Positions 6,956 through 13,435 of a DNA stretch of 15,570 nt are shown piece by piece (the first letter of the stretch is position 1; every line of letters starts with the position of its first letter). The DNA is from an uncultured Opitutia bacterium. Lineage in GTDB: Bacteria; Verrucomicrobiota; Verrucomicrobiia; Opitutales; UBA953. The stretch covers positions 1 through 15,570 of the forward strand of contig CAITUF010000052.1 of assembly GCA_903895475.1 (NCBI GenBank). Reading direction: 5' to 3'. The position numbers and the translations under genes were made by a program. A model generated the notes under the pieces. That model was not told the origin of the DNA and searched no databases. It saw nothing but the letters and a program-made list of their open reading frames with translations.

Positions 6956-9262
6956 TTACTTCTGGAGGGCGGCGACCACCGCGACCTCGATTGCGAGGTT
7001 GCGCACGTGACAATGGTCGCGACGGAAACGTTCCGTGAGCTGGCTCAGTAATTCGGGTGAGTAAGCGGTCGTTGGCTGCTTGACCATCGTCTGGAAGAGG
7101 TTGCGGACGAAGCCCGTTTGCCCAGCTAGGCTCTCGGCGGCGTGGACCGCGACATCGCGCGCACCCGTGAGGGTCAACTCTGTCCCATCGGCGGCGATGT
7201 AGGGGGAGACCGTATTTACCGGCTTAGCGTTGTCCGTCTCACGAATCCGCCCAACGGCGTCAAAGCGTTCGAAGCTAAAACCGAGCGGGTTAATCGTAAT
7301 GTGACACGACTGACAGGCGGGCTTGGCCGTGAGTTCGGTCACCTTCTCCCGCATCGTGAAGGAGGGGTCAAACTTGTCGTCCATGAAGGCAATCGCCATG
7401 GGCGGCGGCTTCAGCATGCGCCCCAAGATATTACGCGACAGGAAAACTCCGCGGTGAATCGGCGAGGTCGACTTAGTGTAGGAGAACGTGGCGAGGAGAT
7501 ACGGGTGCGTGAGGACACCCGCCCGCTGCGCTGCATCCATCTTGACCGGACGGAACCCATGGCCTTCGGGTAACTTCTGCCCATAGAACTTCGCCAAGCG
7601 CTCGTTCATGAGAATCGTGTCGCTCAGCAGGAGCTGGCGGTAATCCGAAGCCTCCGACCAGACGACCCCCTCAACAAAGAGGTCCAAGGAGGTGCGCAGG
7701 TCCATCACGACGCCAGGGTCGAAGCCCGGATAGGCGGCTTGGTCCTTGGCAATTTCCGCCCCTTCTTCGACATGGAGCCAATGGTGGAGGAAGTCCCGCA
7801 GCTTCGCCTTCGCCCGCGGGTCCTTCTGCATGCGCTGGGCGTGGGCGCGCACCTGCTCGGGCGTCTTTAACGCACCCTTCGCAGCGGCCTGCAGAAGGGC
7901 TTCGTCAGGCAAAGAATCCCACAAGGCCAAGGCGAGGCGCGCGGCGACGGCGTAATCATCCTGGGGACCAGTAGCGGGATACAGGAAGTGTGGCGAAGAG
8001 AGCACATGCAGAATCGCTCGCTTAGCGGCGATCTCGGGCGTGACTACCGGCACGAAGATTTTGGTGAGGTCAGCTTTCTGCTCCACCGTGAGCGGACGGC
8101 GATAGGCCAACTGTGCGAAGCGCCACGTAAAGGCTTTGAGCTTTTCCGCGCGGTCCGGAGCCGTCGCAGTGGTGCCAGCATATTCATGCAGCCGCGGGGC
8201 GAGCATGGCCGCGGCCTGGAGGCCGCCCTTCGCGACGGCTTCGGTCCACTCACGGGAGACGGACACGCCTCGTTCATAGCCCATGCTGGCGTCGTCGGGC
8301 GGCAAGGGCACCGACACGACGTCCACGCTCGCGGAGAACTTGGGGGAGAGGTTTTCGGCCGGAATAACCGACCAAGCCCCACCCGGCGGACGCCACTCCA
8401 GTTTAATGGAGGCGGTCTTATCCTTGTACTTGAAGAATTCGACTTTCAGCGGGTAGCTGCGGCCCCCCAAGAGGAAGGCCTGACCCTGACCACTGCGCAG
8501 CATGGCAGAACTCACCCAGAGGTCGATGAGCGCATTCTTTTCGGAGCCGTTGGCGGGAGCGTTGACGTAGACCCGGACGCCATTGGGCGTGGTGACACGG
8601 AAATCGTATTCGCCGGTATCTGGCGCTAAGAGTGAGCCCGTCCAGTTAATCTTAAACTGTTCCGCCCGCGAGCCGGCGGCCGGCGCCTTCGTGCCAAAAT
8701 CAAAATTAATGACGGGGTCGATGCGCTCCAAGAACTTGGCCTCATTCTTGTCCGTGTTCGTCGAGTCCCCATCCTTGAGCCCTCGGTAGACCGCCGCCAG
8801 GCCACCAGACTCGGTGGTCGAATTACCGCGACGGAAGGAACCGAGGAGGTCGGTGACGCTTTCGCGGTACTGCCGTTCCGTGAGGTGCGCGAGTTCGAGG
8901 CGGGGCGGGTTATTGCGTGCGCGGGCTTCGGCCGAATAAAAGGCGTCGTGAATGTATTGCGCGGAGGCGAGCGCTTCAGCTGGCGATAAGGTGCCGGGGT
9001 CGTCCTCGGGCATTTCCCGAGCGATGTATTTTGCGAGGAAGGCGACGGACTTCTCACCGAGGAGTGGTTCATCGGACTTCCCTGCCACACCCTGCCCCAT
9101 CGGGCCATGGCAACGGAGGCAGTCCTCGCGGTAGACGACTTCGCCCAAACGCGGGTCGGCGAGGTTCTTCTTATAATAGCGCTGCCCCTGGCGAACGCCG
9201 ACGGCGATCAACCCAACGGCGCACACGGCGCCGATAATCTTGAGGACACGAGCAAGGGGCAT
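6956..9262 (-). CDS. DUF1592/DUF1588/DUF1585 c-type cytochrome protein with PA14 domain
   Basis: A 768-residue membrane-anchored protein. A hydrophobic segment at about 7-24 (signal anchor) is followed by a cytochrome c domain with haem motif CLRCH (C48, C51, H52) and a likely axial Met84 in REMPEDD. RLELAHLTERQYRESVTDLLG (121-141) resembles the DUF1587 region. A PA14-like module occupies about 183-310 (FKINWTGSLLAPDTGEYDFRV, SIKLEWRPPGG). Then come the DUF1595/DUF1592 parts (YRRPLTVEQKADL near 388; SSPHFLYP and WDSLPDEALLQ near 422-457), DUF1588 (about 577-672, with a second CXXCH: C650, C653, H654, and ITINPLGFSFERFD) and DUF1585 (about 698-768). The biochemical role is unknown; two haems suggest electron transfer at the cell envelope, and PA14 suggests glycan binding. 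The DUF1552 gene follows 20 nt downstream. Confidence 0.92.
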   Translation of the reverse strand: MPLARVLKIIGAVCAVGLIAVGVRQGQRYYKKNLADPRLGEVVYREDCLRCHGPMGQGVAGKSDEPLLGEKSVAFLAKYIAREMPEDDPGTLSPAEALASAQYIHDAFYSAEARARNNPPRLELAHLTERQYRESVTDLLGSFRRGNSTTESGGLAAVYRGLKDGDSTNTDKNEAKFLERIDPVINFDFGTKAPAAGSRAEQFKINWTGSLLAPDTGEYDFRVTTPNGVRVYVNAPANGSEKNALIDLWVSSAMLRSGQGQAFLLGGRSYPLKVEFFKYKDKTASIKLEWRPPGGAWSVIPAENLSPKFSASVDVVSVPLPPDDASMGYERGVSVSREWTEAVAKGGLQAAAMLAPRLHEYAGTTATAPDRAEKLKAFTWRFAQLAYRRPLTVEQKADLTKIFVPVVTPEIAAKRAILHVLSSPHFLYPATGPQDDYAVAARLALALWDSLPDEALLQAAAKGALKTPEQVRAHAQRMQKDPRAKAKLRDFLHHWLHVEEGAEIAKDQAAYPGFDPGVVMDLRTSLDLFVEGVVWSEASDYRQLLLSDTILMNERLAKFYGQKLPEGHGFRPVKMDAAQRAGVLTHPYLLATFSYTKSTSPIHRGVFLSRNILGRMLKPPPMAIAFMDDKFDPSFTMREKVTELTAKPACQSCHITINPLGFSFERFDAVGRIRETDNAKPVNTVSPYIAADGTELTLTGARDVAVHAAESLAGQTGFVRNLFQTMVKQPTTAYSPELLSQLTERFRRDHCHVRNLAIEVAVVAALQK

Positions 9263-9299
9263 GCAGGGGTAAGACCCTTAAGCCCATCGGGAAGTTCCG

Positions 9300-9980
9300 C
9301 TAAATCAAGCCCGCTTCCCCGAAGCTAAACCAGCCTTTCCCCGCAGGATCGGCCTCAGGACGGCCCATGACCACATGGTCCACTAACTCCACCCCTACAA
9401 CCCGCCCGGCCTCGACCAATTGCCGGGTGACGGTGCGATCAGCCGCACTCGGGGTCGGGTCCCCGCTGGGGTGGTTGTGGGCGACGATGGCGGCCGGGGC
9501 CCCGTGGCGCAGCGCTTGCCTAAAAACTTCCCGCGGATGCAGGAGCGCGCTCGTCGCCGTCCCCGAACTGACTTCATGCAGGGCCATGAGACGGTTGCGG
9601 CGGTTGAGGCAGAGCACCCAACACTTCTCGACGGTGAGGCCAGCCGCTAACGGCTCCATCCGCGCCCAGACCTTCAAGGGCGCGTCTAACTTCTCGCCCG
9701 GGTCTTGGGCGCGTTCGCGGATTCGCCGGGCCAACTCCATCACCGCGGAAAGCTCCGCCGCTTTGGCCGGACCCAGTCCACGCACCCGCACGAAGTCCGC
9801 GGCTTCCCAGGTCGCCATCGTCGCCAAACTACCGGCTTCCTTTAACAGCGCTTGCGATACTTGCTGCACTGGGGAGCCCTTCGTCCCAGCTCCGATGAGC
9901 AAGGCGAAGAGTTCTTCATCCATCAAGGCCCTGGGGCCGAGCCGGGCCAATCTTTCACGCGGGCGATCTTCGGGGAGCAT
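9300..9980 (-). CDS. radC: RadC family protein (JAB/MPN metalloprotease-like)
   Basis: A 226-residue protein of usual RadC length. The N-terminus RPRERLARLGPRALMDEELFALLIGAGTKG (6-35) and the helix-hairpin-helix region VRGLGPAKAAELSAVMELARR (66-86) are typical. The JAB-type metal site is visible as AHNHPSGDPTPSAAD (H168, H170, D181) with a Glu in LHEVSSG (134-140), followed by DHVVMG. The family was named for DNA repair, but that role was withdrawn and its activity remains unclear; metal-dependent peptidase chemistry is inferred from the fold. ATG 9980 gives the family N-terminus. It follows the carbonic anhydrase gene by 55 nt and precedes the cytochrome gene by 37 nt, all on the minus strand, but these functions are unrelated and co-transcription is uncertain. 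Confidence 0.93.
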   Translation of the reverse strand: MLPEDRPRERLARLGPRALMDEELFALLIGAGTKGSPVQQVSQALLKEAGSLATMATWEAADFVRVRGLGPAKAAELSAVMELARRIRERAQDPGEKLDAPLKVWARMEPLAAGLTVEKCWVLCLNRRNRLMALHEVSSGTATSALLHPREVFRQALRHGAPAAIVAHNHPSGDPTPSAADRTVTRQLVEAGRVVGVELVDHVVMGRPEADPAGKGWFSFGEAGLI

Positions 9981-10017
9981 CCCCCCAAAACAAGCCGCAT
10001 CCGCTGGCCACTCAAGT

Positions 10018-10036
10018 GCCCCTACTCTTCAGGGGC
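10018..10036 (-). other. Hairpin at the 3' end of the carbonic anhydrase gene
   Basis: A perfect 6-bp stem (GCCCCT at 10018-10023 with AGGGGC at 10031-10036) has a 7-nt loop and touches the carbonic anhydrase stop codon. No T-run follows on the minus strand, so it is not called an intrinsic terminator. It could be a processing or attenuation stem before radC, or chance. Confidence 0.3.
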
Positions 10037-10683
10037 TAGGCCTTATGGTAACGAGCCAAGGCCTTACCATAGGCTGGGGTGATTTCTTCGAGTGCCGATA
10101 CGTTCATCCCTAGGTCGTTCAAGAGGCCATCGCGCAGGCCGTAGATCCAGCCATGGACTTGCACCTTCTGCCCGCGCGCCCACGCGTCTTGGACCACCGT
10201 GGTGTGGCAGACATTGTAGGCCTGCTCGATGACGTTAAGTTCACAGAGGGTATCTAATTTCGCCGGACCAAGGACTTTCTCCACCGCCATGACATGCTTA
10301 TGATGGACGTCGCGAATATGCCGGAGCCAGTTGTCGATGAGGCCTAATTTACGGCGCTCCAGGGAAGCCTGCACGCCCCCACAACCGTAGTGCCCGCAAA
10401 CAATGACGTGCTCGACCTGCAGGACATCGACAGCGTACTGCAACACGGAGAGGCAATTCAGGTCGGTGTGGATGACGAGGTTTGCGACGTTACGGTGCAC
10501 GAAGAGCTCCCCCGGCAGGAGTCCGACGACTTCATTCGCAGGGACCCGGCTGTCCGCACAACCAATCCAGAGGAACTTCGGGCTTTGTTGCTTCGAGAGG
10601 GTCTCGAAAAACTCGGGCCGCTTCCGGCGAATGTCCTCTGACCAGTTTTGGTTCTGAGTGAACAATTCACTGATTTTAGGCAT
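10036..10683 (-). CDS. can: Beta-class carbonic anhydrase, type II
   Basis: A 215-residue cytoplasmic zinc enzyme interconverting CO2 and bicarbonate, very similar in motif layout to E. coli Can. Zinc ligands are C42, D44, H98 and C101 (WIGCADSRVP; VCGHYGCGGV), with R46 completing the Asp-Arg dyad. The type II signature is complete: W39, R64 (FVHRNVANLV) and Y181 match the three residues that bind inhibitory bicarbonate in the Haemophilus and E. coli enzymes, so bicarbonate and pH inhibition is expected. Other conserved blocks are HTDLNCLSVLQYAVDVLQVEH, LDTLCELNVIEQ and GQKVQVHGWIYGLRDGLL. ATG 10681-10683 is chosen because MPKISELF aligns with the family N-terminus; an in-frame TTG codon 78 nt upstream would intrude on the divergent gene. 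It may be co-transcribed with radC, 55 nt downstream. Confidence 0.96.
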   Translation of the reverse strand: MPKISELFTQNQNWSEDIRRKRPEFFETLSKQQSPKFLWIGCADSRVPANEVVGLLPGELFVHRNVANLVIHTDLNCLSVLQYAVDVLQVEHVIVCGHYGCGGVQASLERRKLGLIDNWLRHIRDVHHKHVMAVEKVLGPAKLDTLCELNVIEQAYNVCHTTVVQDAWARGQKVQVHGWIYGLRDGLLNDLGMNVSALEEITPAYGKALARYHKA

Positions 10684-10701
10684 GCCACCGAAGTTGCTGA
10701 A

Positions 10702-10714
10702 CAACGTAGCGTTG
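10702..10714. promoter_or_regulatory. Small palindrome in the divergent intergenic gap
   Basis: CAACG, a 3-nt spacer TAG and CGTTG form a perfect short palindrome in the 63-nt gap between the divergent carbonic anhydrase and BNR lipoprotein genes. A GTTG/CAAC half-repeat also precedes it at 10693-10696. Its position fits an operator for one or both genes, but no regulator is encoded nearby and no promoter boxes are clear. Confidence 0.22.
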
Positions 10715-10746
10715 CAAGCCGTTAAAGAAGATTTGTTCTTGTAGGT

Positions 10747-11811
10747 ATGCTTGGAGCTCACACCGCTATTTTAACGATTTTAGCCCTTCTACTCGGCGGG
10801 TGTACGGGGACGTCGCAGCCGACGGCGACTTTCCGCTCGGAAACAGTCTTAAGTGACGGGTTCGGCCCCGAATGTCATGCGTCCAACCTAGTCAAGTTGC
10901 CCGATGGCTCCCTCGCTGCGGCGTGGTTCTCCGGAACCAAGGAAGGGGCGAACGATGTGGTTATCCGCTTCACGCGCCAGCAACCTGGCTCCAGCCAATG
11001 GAAACGCCCAGTCACCATCGCCGCCCACCCGGGAGTGCCCTGCTGGAATCCCGTGCTCTTCGTCAGCGCCAATGGCTCCCTCACGCTTTTCTATAAAGCG
11101 TCCAAACGGATTCCCGACTGGGAAGGCTGGTTCAGCCAATCGGCCGACGGCGGCCTCACTTGGTCCAGTGCCCGCCGCCTGCCGGCGGGCTTCCTCGGTC
11201 CCATCCGCTGCCACGCGCTCGCTCGCCCCGATGGCACGGTGCTCTTCGGTAGCAGCACCGAAGCCGCGACAGGGACGAAGCCTTGGCGCGTTCACTTCGA
11301 ACGCTGCACCCAGCCAGGAGACTGGTCCGCGATCGCTCACTGGAGTCGGAGCACCCCGCCCGACGACACCTCGCCCCTCAACGCGATTCAACCTGCGCTC
11401 GTCGACCACGGAGCGGGTCGACTCGTGGCCTATGCCCGTACCCGCGAAGGGGTCGTGGCCCGCACTGAATCTTCCGACGACGGGCGGTCGTGGTCGCCGC
11501 TCCGCCCAGCGCAACCTCGCCAAGCCAATCCCAACTCCGGCCTCGACGCGCTCCTACTCCCCGCCGGCCAAACGGTCCTCGTCCTCAACCCCGGCCCGCA
11601 TCGTCTTCAGCTCGACGCCATCCTGCTCGCCGCCGACGGCCAAGCTTGGACGTCCCTGCTTCGCATCGATGAGGTCACCAAGGGTGAAGTGTCCTACCCG
11701 TCGGCCATCCTCGACGCGGAACAGGGCGTCCCCGTCCTCCGCGTTAGCTATACACGTAATCGCCGTGAAATCATCCTACGGACGTTCACGCTGAGCGGCT
11801 TGAATCAGTAG
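10747..11811 (+). CDS. BNR-repeat (sialidase-fold) lipoprotein
   Basis: A 354-residue predicted lipoprotein. The signal ILALLLGGC ends in a lipobox with Cys19 as the lipidated residue. The rest is a six-bladed propeller of the sialidase/BNR superfamily: two Asp-boxes of the form S-x-D-x-G-x-x-W occur at S132-W139 (SADGGLTW) and S242-W249 (SSDDGRSW), plus the conserved ECHASNLVKLPDGSLAAAWFSGTKEGANDV (42-71), PCWNPVLF (98-105) and LFYKASKRIPDWEGWFS (114-130). Annotated relatives are called exo-alpha-sialidase, but the N-terminal R-I-P motif of true sialidases is not seen here, so the substrate is open; another glycan is likely. It is divergent from the carbonic anhydrase gene and stands alone on the plus strand. 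No clear terminator follows. Confidence 0.85.
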   Translation: MLGAHTAILTILALLLGGCTGTSQPTATFRSETVLSDGFGPECHASNLVKLPDGSLAAAWFSGTKEGANDVVIRFTRQQPGSSQWKRPVTIAAHPGVPCWNPVLFVSANGSLTLFYKASKRIPDWEGWFSQSADGGLTWSSARRLPAGFLGPIRCHALARPDGTVLFGSSTEAATGTKPWRVHFERCTQPGDWSAIAHWSRSTPPDDTSPLNAIQPALVDHGAGRLVAYARTREGVVARTESSDDGRSWSPLRPAQPRQANPNSGLDALLLPAGQTVLVLNPGPHRLQLDAILLAADGQAWTSLLRIDEVTKGEVSYPSAILDAEQGVPVLRVSYTRNRREIILRTFTLSGLNQ

Positions 11812-12036
11812 CGGCGGGTTCCCTCCCGTAACGCTGCGGGCATCTCTATGGCCCCAAAAGGTTATCCAGAAAGGTATTACGTTCCTCGACTTGGGGACTT
11901 TGTTGGCCCCTTCCCTTTGAAAAAGCGGGAATTAGCCTAGTTATGGCCGTTTTAGGCAACCTCCGGGTCGTCTGCCCCGTCCGTCTACTCGACAAGGATT
12001 GAAACCTCACCCGTGGCGTGGTGTTGTATCTATATT
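11812..12036. other. Hairpin-rich non-coding interval
   Basis: A 225-nt stretch without a supportable reading frame holds several consecutive potential stems: CGGG/CCCG at 11815-11818 and 11825-11828; CCCCAA/TTGGGG at 11852-11857 and 11891-11896; a bulged 8-bp stem capped by a GAAA tetraloop at 11911-11931 (TTCCC with GGGAA, then TTT with AAG); GCCTA/TAGGC at 11935-11939 and 11953-11957; and CGGG/CCCG at 11964-11967 and 11976-11979. This is consistent with a small RNA or a long leader for the gene at 12037. No known RNA family was recognised. Individual stems are short, so the call is weak. Confidence 0.3.
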
Positions 12037-12639
12037 ATGAACCTCCTCGTCCTCGCCCTGCTCGCCGCCGCGACCAACACGCAGCCCGCCAACAATAATG
12101 GCAATACGACGAACACGAAGAACACGCCGTCGAAGCCGAGCGCGAAATCGAAAACGAGCAAGCCGTCGACGCAGACCGATGCGGCAGGTAACGCGGTCCC
12201 CGCAGCGGATGGCGCCACCGCGAAGAAGGAGTCCGCGGACAAGCCCAAGCAGAAGAAAGGCGAAGAAGGCCCCGCTGCCCCAGAGGCGGGTAGCCCTGCC
12301 TCCCTCGTCGGCAACACCATCGACGCCGCCACGCAGATCGCCAACGAAGCCACCAAAGCGGCCATGGAAGAAATCAAGCGACTCCAGGGCCTCGGTGGCG
12401 ATTCGGCCGCCCCCTCCCCAGGTACCGCTAAACTCGTTGAAGCGGGCGTCGCCGGCACGGCTGCCGCCGCCAAGGAAGTCAGCAAGGCCAAGAAGAAACC
12501 GGCTGCCGAAGAAGCCACCACCGAAGCAGAGCCCGCAGCTAAGCCCGATAAAAAGAAGAAGCCCGCCACCACCGAAGAAGGCACCAAGGACGGAAAGGTC
12601 TTCGGCGTGAAGGTCGAAGGGGCTCCGCAAAAGCAGTAA
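12037..12639 (+). CDS. Secreted Lys/Ala/Pro/Thr-rich low-complexity protein
   Basis: A 200-residue protein that is not recognised as a known family. ATG 12037 starts a short signal peptide (MNLLVLALLAAATNTQ); no Shine-Dalgarno is seen and the start directly follows an AT-rich TATATT. The mature part is biased: an Asn/Thr/Ser/Lys segment (17-46), KPKQKKGEEGPAAPEAG (about 69-85), a more ordered Ala-rich segment SLVGNTIDAATQIANEATKAAMEEIKRLQGLGG that may form an amphipathic helix, then Lys/Pro/Ala repeats (KKKPAAEEATTEAEPAAKPDKKKKPATTEE) and the tail VFGVKVEGAPQKQ. It is probably disordered and basic in the periplasm or outside. The next gene downstream shares its KKGEE-x-PAAP segment. A strong terminator follows. 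That it is expressed is supported by signal peptide, codon pattern and terminator; function is unknown. Confidence 0.75.
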   Translation: MNLLVLALLAAATNTQPANNNGNTTNTKNTPSKPSAKSKTSKPSTQTDAAGNAVPAADGATAKKESADKPKQKKGEEGPAAPEAGSPASLVGNTIDAATQIANEATKAAMEEIKRLQGLGGDSAAPSPGTAKLVEAGVAGTAAAAKEVSKAKKKPAAEEATTEAEPAAKPDKKKKPATTEEGTKDGKVFGVKVEGAPQKQ

Positions 12640-12658
12640 GCCCTCGCGATGCTCCCCG

Positions 12659-12683
12659 AAAACCCCGGATCGCCGGGGTTTTT
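12659..12683 (+). terminator. Intrinsic terminator after the Lys/Ala-rich gene
   Basis: A 10-bp stem (12659-12668 with 12673-12682; left arm AAAACCCCGG), tetraloop ATCG and a T-run from 12679 to 12683 followed by CTTT. It begins 20 nt after the stop codon at 12637-12639. Confidence 0.92.
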
Positions 12684-12741
12684 CTTTGGGTAAGGCCACT
12701 GCAACCATTGCGGCTTAACGGGGTTGTATTACTACACTCCT

Positions 12742-12990
12742 ATGCGTACCTCCCTCCTCGCCCTCCTCCTCGTCGCTGGCCTCGCTTTCGCGGCCGATGC
12801 TCCCGCCACGGCTCCAGCCGCAGCTCCCGTCACGGCTCCAGCCGTCGATCCGACCGCACCGGCTCCTTCGGTCGACCCGACCAAGGCCACGCCTCCAGTA
12901 ACCGCTCCGGCCACCGCCCCAGCGGAAACCGAAAAGAAGAAGAAAAAGAAGAAGGGCGAAGAAGCTCCGGCCGCTCCCGTCACGAAGTAA
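12742..12990 (+). CDS. Small secreted Ala/Pro/Thr-rich protein with poly-Lys tail
   Basis: An 82-residue protein with a textbook signal peptide, MRTSLLALLLVAGLAFA, cleaved before about residue 18 (A-F-A then A-D-A). The mature part of about 65 residues consists of Ala/Pro/Thr/Val repeats (TAPAAAPVTAPAVDPTAPAPSVDPT), then seven consecutive lysines and GEEAPAAPVTK. The Pro/Ala stretch should be extended and flexible, and the tail strongly basic. No Cys and no known domain. The KKGEE-x-PAAP end is shared with the preceding gene, which suggests related origin or a common partner. The lysine run is encoded by a pure purine tract at 12931-12956. ATG 12742 is chosen for the signal peptide. An imperfect promoter-like TACACT lies at 12733-12738, only 3 nt before the start, so the main promoter is probably elsewhere. 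A terminator follows. Confidence 0.78.
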   Translation: MRTSLLALLLVAGLAFAADAPATAPAAAPVTAPAVDPTAPAPSVDPTKATPPVTAPATAPAETEKKKKKKKGEEAPAAPVTK

Positions 12991-13014
12991 TTCGTACGCC
13001 GCCTTCACCCAACG

Positions 13015-13046
13015 AACCCGGTCTCCCCACGGAGCCCGGGTTTTTT
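13015..13046 (+). terminator. Intrinsic terminator after the small secreted protein gene
   Basis: Stem of 7 bp (AACCCGG at 13015-13021 with CCGGGTT at 13036-13042), one mismatch, then 4 more bp (CTCC/GGAG) and a 4-nt loop, followed by a T-run at 13041-13046. It ends the plus-strand pair. It lies 4 nt beyond the stop of the convergent lipoprotein gene, but on the minus strand it is not followed by a T-run. Confidence 0.9.
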
Positions 13047-13050
13047 GTGC

Positions 13051-13425
13051 CTACTCAAAATAACAACGGCGAATTTCCGCGATGTCCGGGCGGGCCGCCA
13101 ACCGCTCCAAGACCAGGCGCCAATCTTTCTGGTGAGTATTACCGATGCATAAGGCCTGCCCGTCCCGTCGACCAATGCGGCCACGCGCGACCAGGGAAAC
13201 CTTCACGCTAGGGTCGAGGCGTTTGATCTCCGCCAAAACCAACGGGTCCGCCGGAACACAGAATTCGTAATCAATCGAGACTAACCCATCAACCGGGCCG
13301 CTCAGGCCGTCCGCCCGAATACCATCCAAGGGGAAGCGTATCTTCGCCAAGGGTGACGTGGGCACGGTCGCACAAGCGACCAACCCAGCCGTGAGTAGGC
13401 AGAGCAGGACGCGGGTGAAACTCAT
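13051..13425 (-). CDS. Small predicted lipoprotein, unknown function
   Basis: A 124-residue protein with a lipoprotein signal: hydrophobic VLLCLLTAGLVAC with a lipobox ending at Cys18. The mature domain of about 105 residues looks ordered: GLVSIDYEFCVPAD (47-60), a short helix DPLVLAEIKRL, VKVSLVARGRIGRRDGQALCIGN (75-96) and a C-terminal helix DWRLVLERLAARPDIAEIRRCYFE. Three further cysteines, C56, C93 and C121, are present; a disulfide is possible after export. No known family was recognised. The gene begins 10 nt after the ftsK stop on the same strand, so it is likely in the same transcript. No Shine-Dalgarno is visible. Its downstream neighbour is convergent. Confidence 0.8.
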   Translation of the reverse strand: MSFTRVLLCLLTAGLVACATVPTSPLAKIRFPLDGIRADGLSGPVDGLVSIDYEFCVPADPLVLAEIKRLDPSVKVSLVARGRIGRRDGQALCIGNTHQKDWRLVLERLAARPDIAEIRRCYFE

Positions 13426-13435
13426 CGCCGAATTA

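Noticed and set aside
11965..12003. Sequence ending GACAAGGATTGAAAC, like the 3' end of type I/III CRISPR repeats
   Set aside because: Only one copy exists, no spacer-repeat periodicity follows, no cas gene is in the window, and the expected internal palindrome is missing.
12007..12708. Long minus-strand open frame, Gly/Arg/Leu-rich, opposite the Lys/Ala-rich gene
   Set aside because: The plus-strand frame has a signal peptide, fitting codon pattern and a terminator; the antisense frame runs through that terminator and has no recognisable protein features.
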